Source: Coriaria nepalensis
Taxonomy: Eukaryota > Streptophyta > Magnoliopsida > Cucurbitales > Coriariaceae
Direction of reading: 5' to 3'
Length of the DNA stretch: 64,000 bases
Assembly: GCA_027186245.1 (NCBI GenBank)
Contig: CP114486.1
Coordinates: 496,001 to 560,000 of the forward strand
Both the position numbers and the translations under genes were made by a program. The notes under the pieces were generated by a model that worked only from the letters and a program-made list of their open reading frames with translations, was not told the DNA's origin and did not search any database. Of the stretch, positions 63,232-64,000 are shown piece by piece; position 1 is the stretch's first letter, and each line of letters starts with the position of its first letter.

Positions 63232-63756
63232 ATGGCAGCAGCCTCTACGCCTGTCGATTCCAATGGAAGGGAAGAGAAGGTACCATTCAAGACCACTCTG
63301 AACAGCTGCATAGATGAACGGATTCGTCTCCTCAAGGAACTTGAAGATAAGAGGGAGACACTCAAAACTCAACTTAAAGTCTTAAAAAGCAAAAGGGACG
63401 ATACAATGCAAAAGAAAATACTAGAGGCTAGACCTGGAAAGAAAGTGAGAAGAGAAGTTGGGAGATGGCTCAGCAACGTGCTCGCAGTTGAGGAGAAGAT
63501 ACAAGAAGTTGATAAAGAGATCGAGGCCATGTACTCATCCGTCAGCCCCGTTAAAGTAATCGACGATATAATGGAAGAAGTTGAAAATCAAGCAAAGAAC
63601 GTAGCAAGTAATGAAACCAACATTCGTACTAATAATTTGGTTTTGTTGGGGCCATCAGCAGTTAATGGTGGAGCCATCCATAGCAATGATACAACTTTCC
63701 TTACTACTGCTACATTCAATTTTAATGACAATGGACAGAGAGATTCACCATCTTAG
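63232..63756 (+). CDS. Coiled-coil protein resembling a CC-NB-LRR N-terminus
   Basis: An intronless frame of about 174 residues from ATG 63232. Residues about 20-110 are strongly helical with heptad spacing: ERIRLLKELEDKRETLKTQL, a basic patch with PGKKVRREV, then GRWLSNVLAVEEKIQEVDKE. The pattern of long helix, Trp-Leu and Val-x-x-Val-Glu-Glu resembles the coiled-coil domain of RPS2-type resistance proteins, where it precedes NB-ARC. Here no P-loop follows; the chain turns into a polar tail and stops at TAG. A GCT run (63779-63799) lies just after the stop. It may be a free-standing CC protein or a truncated resistance gene; nothing in the remaining 240 bases continues it. Arabidopsis has NB-LRR genes (At4g27190, At4g27220) near this syntenic block. 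Confidence 0.5.
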   Translation: MAAASTPVDSNGREEKVPFKTTLNSCIDERIRLLKELEDKRETLKTQLKVLKSKRDDTMQKKILEARPGKKVRREVGRWLSNVLAVEEKIQEVDKEIEAMYSSVSPVKVIDDIMEEVENQAKNVASNETNIRTNNLVLLGPSAVNGGAIHSNDTTFLTTATFNFNDNGQRDSPS

Positions 63757-64000
63757 TATTACCATCACTAATGAAAAAGCTGCTGCTGCTGCTGCTGCTA
63801 CAAAGTAGTTTCCCTTGCTGATTCTTGATGAATATTTAAATGTATAGAATACAATAGAAACTCCCTGAAAGTATAGAATGGAAAAAATCTTTATGAATAT
63901 TTAAATATACTATCAAAATTCCTAAAAATTACAAAAGTCCCAAAACATAATATATAATATTATCATTACAAACAAATGAATTTATTGTGGCACAATCTTT
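63757..64000. other. 3' end of the window, 3' UTR and AT-rich spacer
   Basis: This contains a (GCT)n run (63779-63799) just after the stop codon. A 14-base word, gaatatttaaatgt or gaatatttaaatat, occurs twice (near 63830 and 63895). No further coding sequence is visible before the window ends. Confidence 0.5.

Overview
This is a nuclear window from a flowering plant, almost certainly a core eudicot. The genes are intron-rich with GT-AG splice sites, the spacers are AT-rich with many microsatellites, and the proteins are plant-specific: LHCB3, SPOROCYTELESS, an S-domain receptor kinase, a class VIII myosin and an R2R3-MYB. Exon models were built by hand from reading frames and splice sites. 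Most close exactly in phase, so the sequence is generally clean and the few broken genes stand out. I could not identify the species. Arabidopsis locus numbers below are from memory.

Left part (1-24 kb): a bHLH112-like transcription factor (+); an FQR1-type quinone reductase (-); a complete S-domain receptor kinase (-); a BBX28/29-type B-box protein (+); a PHOS32/34-type universal stress protein (-); SPOROCYTELESS/NOZZLE (-); and a TRM5-type tRNA m1G37 methyltransferase in nine coding exons (-).

Middle (24-41 kb): this is the most dynamic stretch. It holds an unrecognised two-exon single-pass membrane protein (-) and a truncated tandem duplicate of it about 2.5 kb away. Next is an ABC1/UbiB-type kinase gene (-) with at least three frame-breaking indels and a three-unit, 289-bp tandem array in its first intron. 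A subgroup-11-like R2R3-MYB gene (-) follows. Then comes a cluster of four small wound-induced (DUF3774-like) genes (+), the third frameshifted and the fourth recognisable only by its C-terminus.

Right part (42-64 kb): an LC8-type dynein light chain (+); LHCB3 (+); a 24-exon class VIII myosin (-) with two related coiled-coil exons, a 14-nt microexon and a GC-AG intron; a DUF4408/DUF761 membrane protein (-); the ARF-GAP AGD5/NEVERSHED (-); and a coiled-coil protein (+) that resembles the N-terminus of a CC-NB-LRR resistance protein but lacks the rest.

The gene order matches two duplicated Arabidopsis segments (around At4g27270-27370 and At5g54230-54500) interleaved into one. The window therefore looks like the unfractionated version of a block that Arabidopsis duplicated and split. 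The genes are independent housekeeping, developmental, photosynthetic and stress loci, with no operon-like logic. The accessory signal lies in the local tandem duplications and gene decay between 24 and 41 kb.
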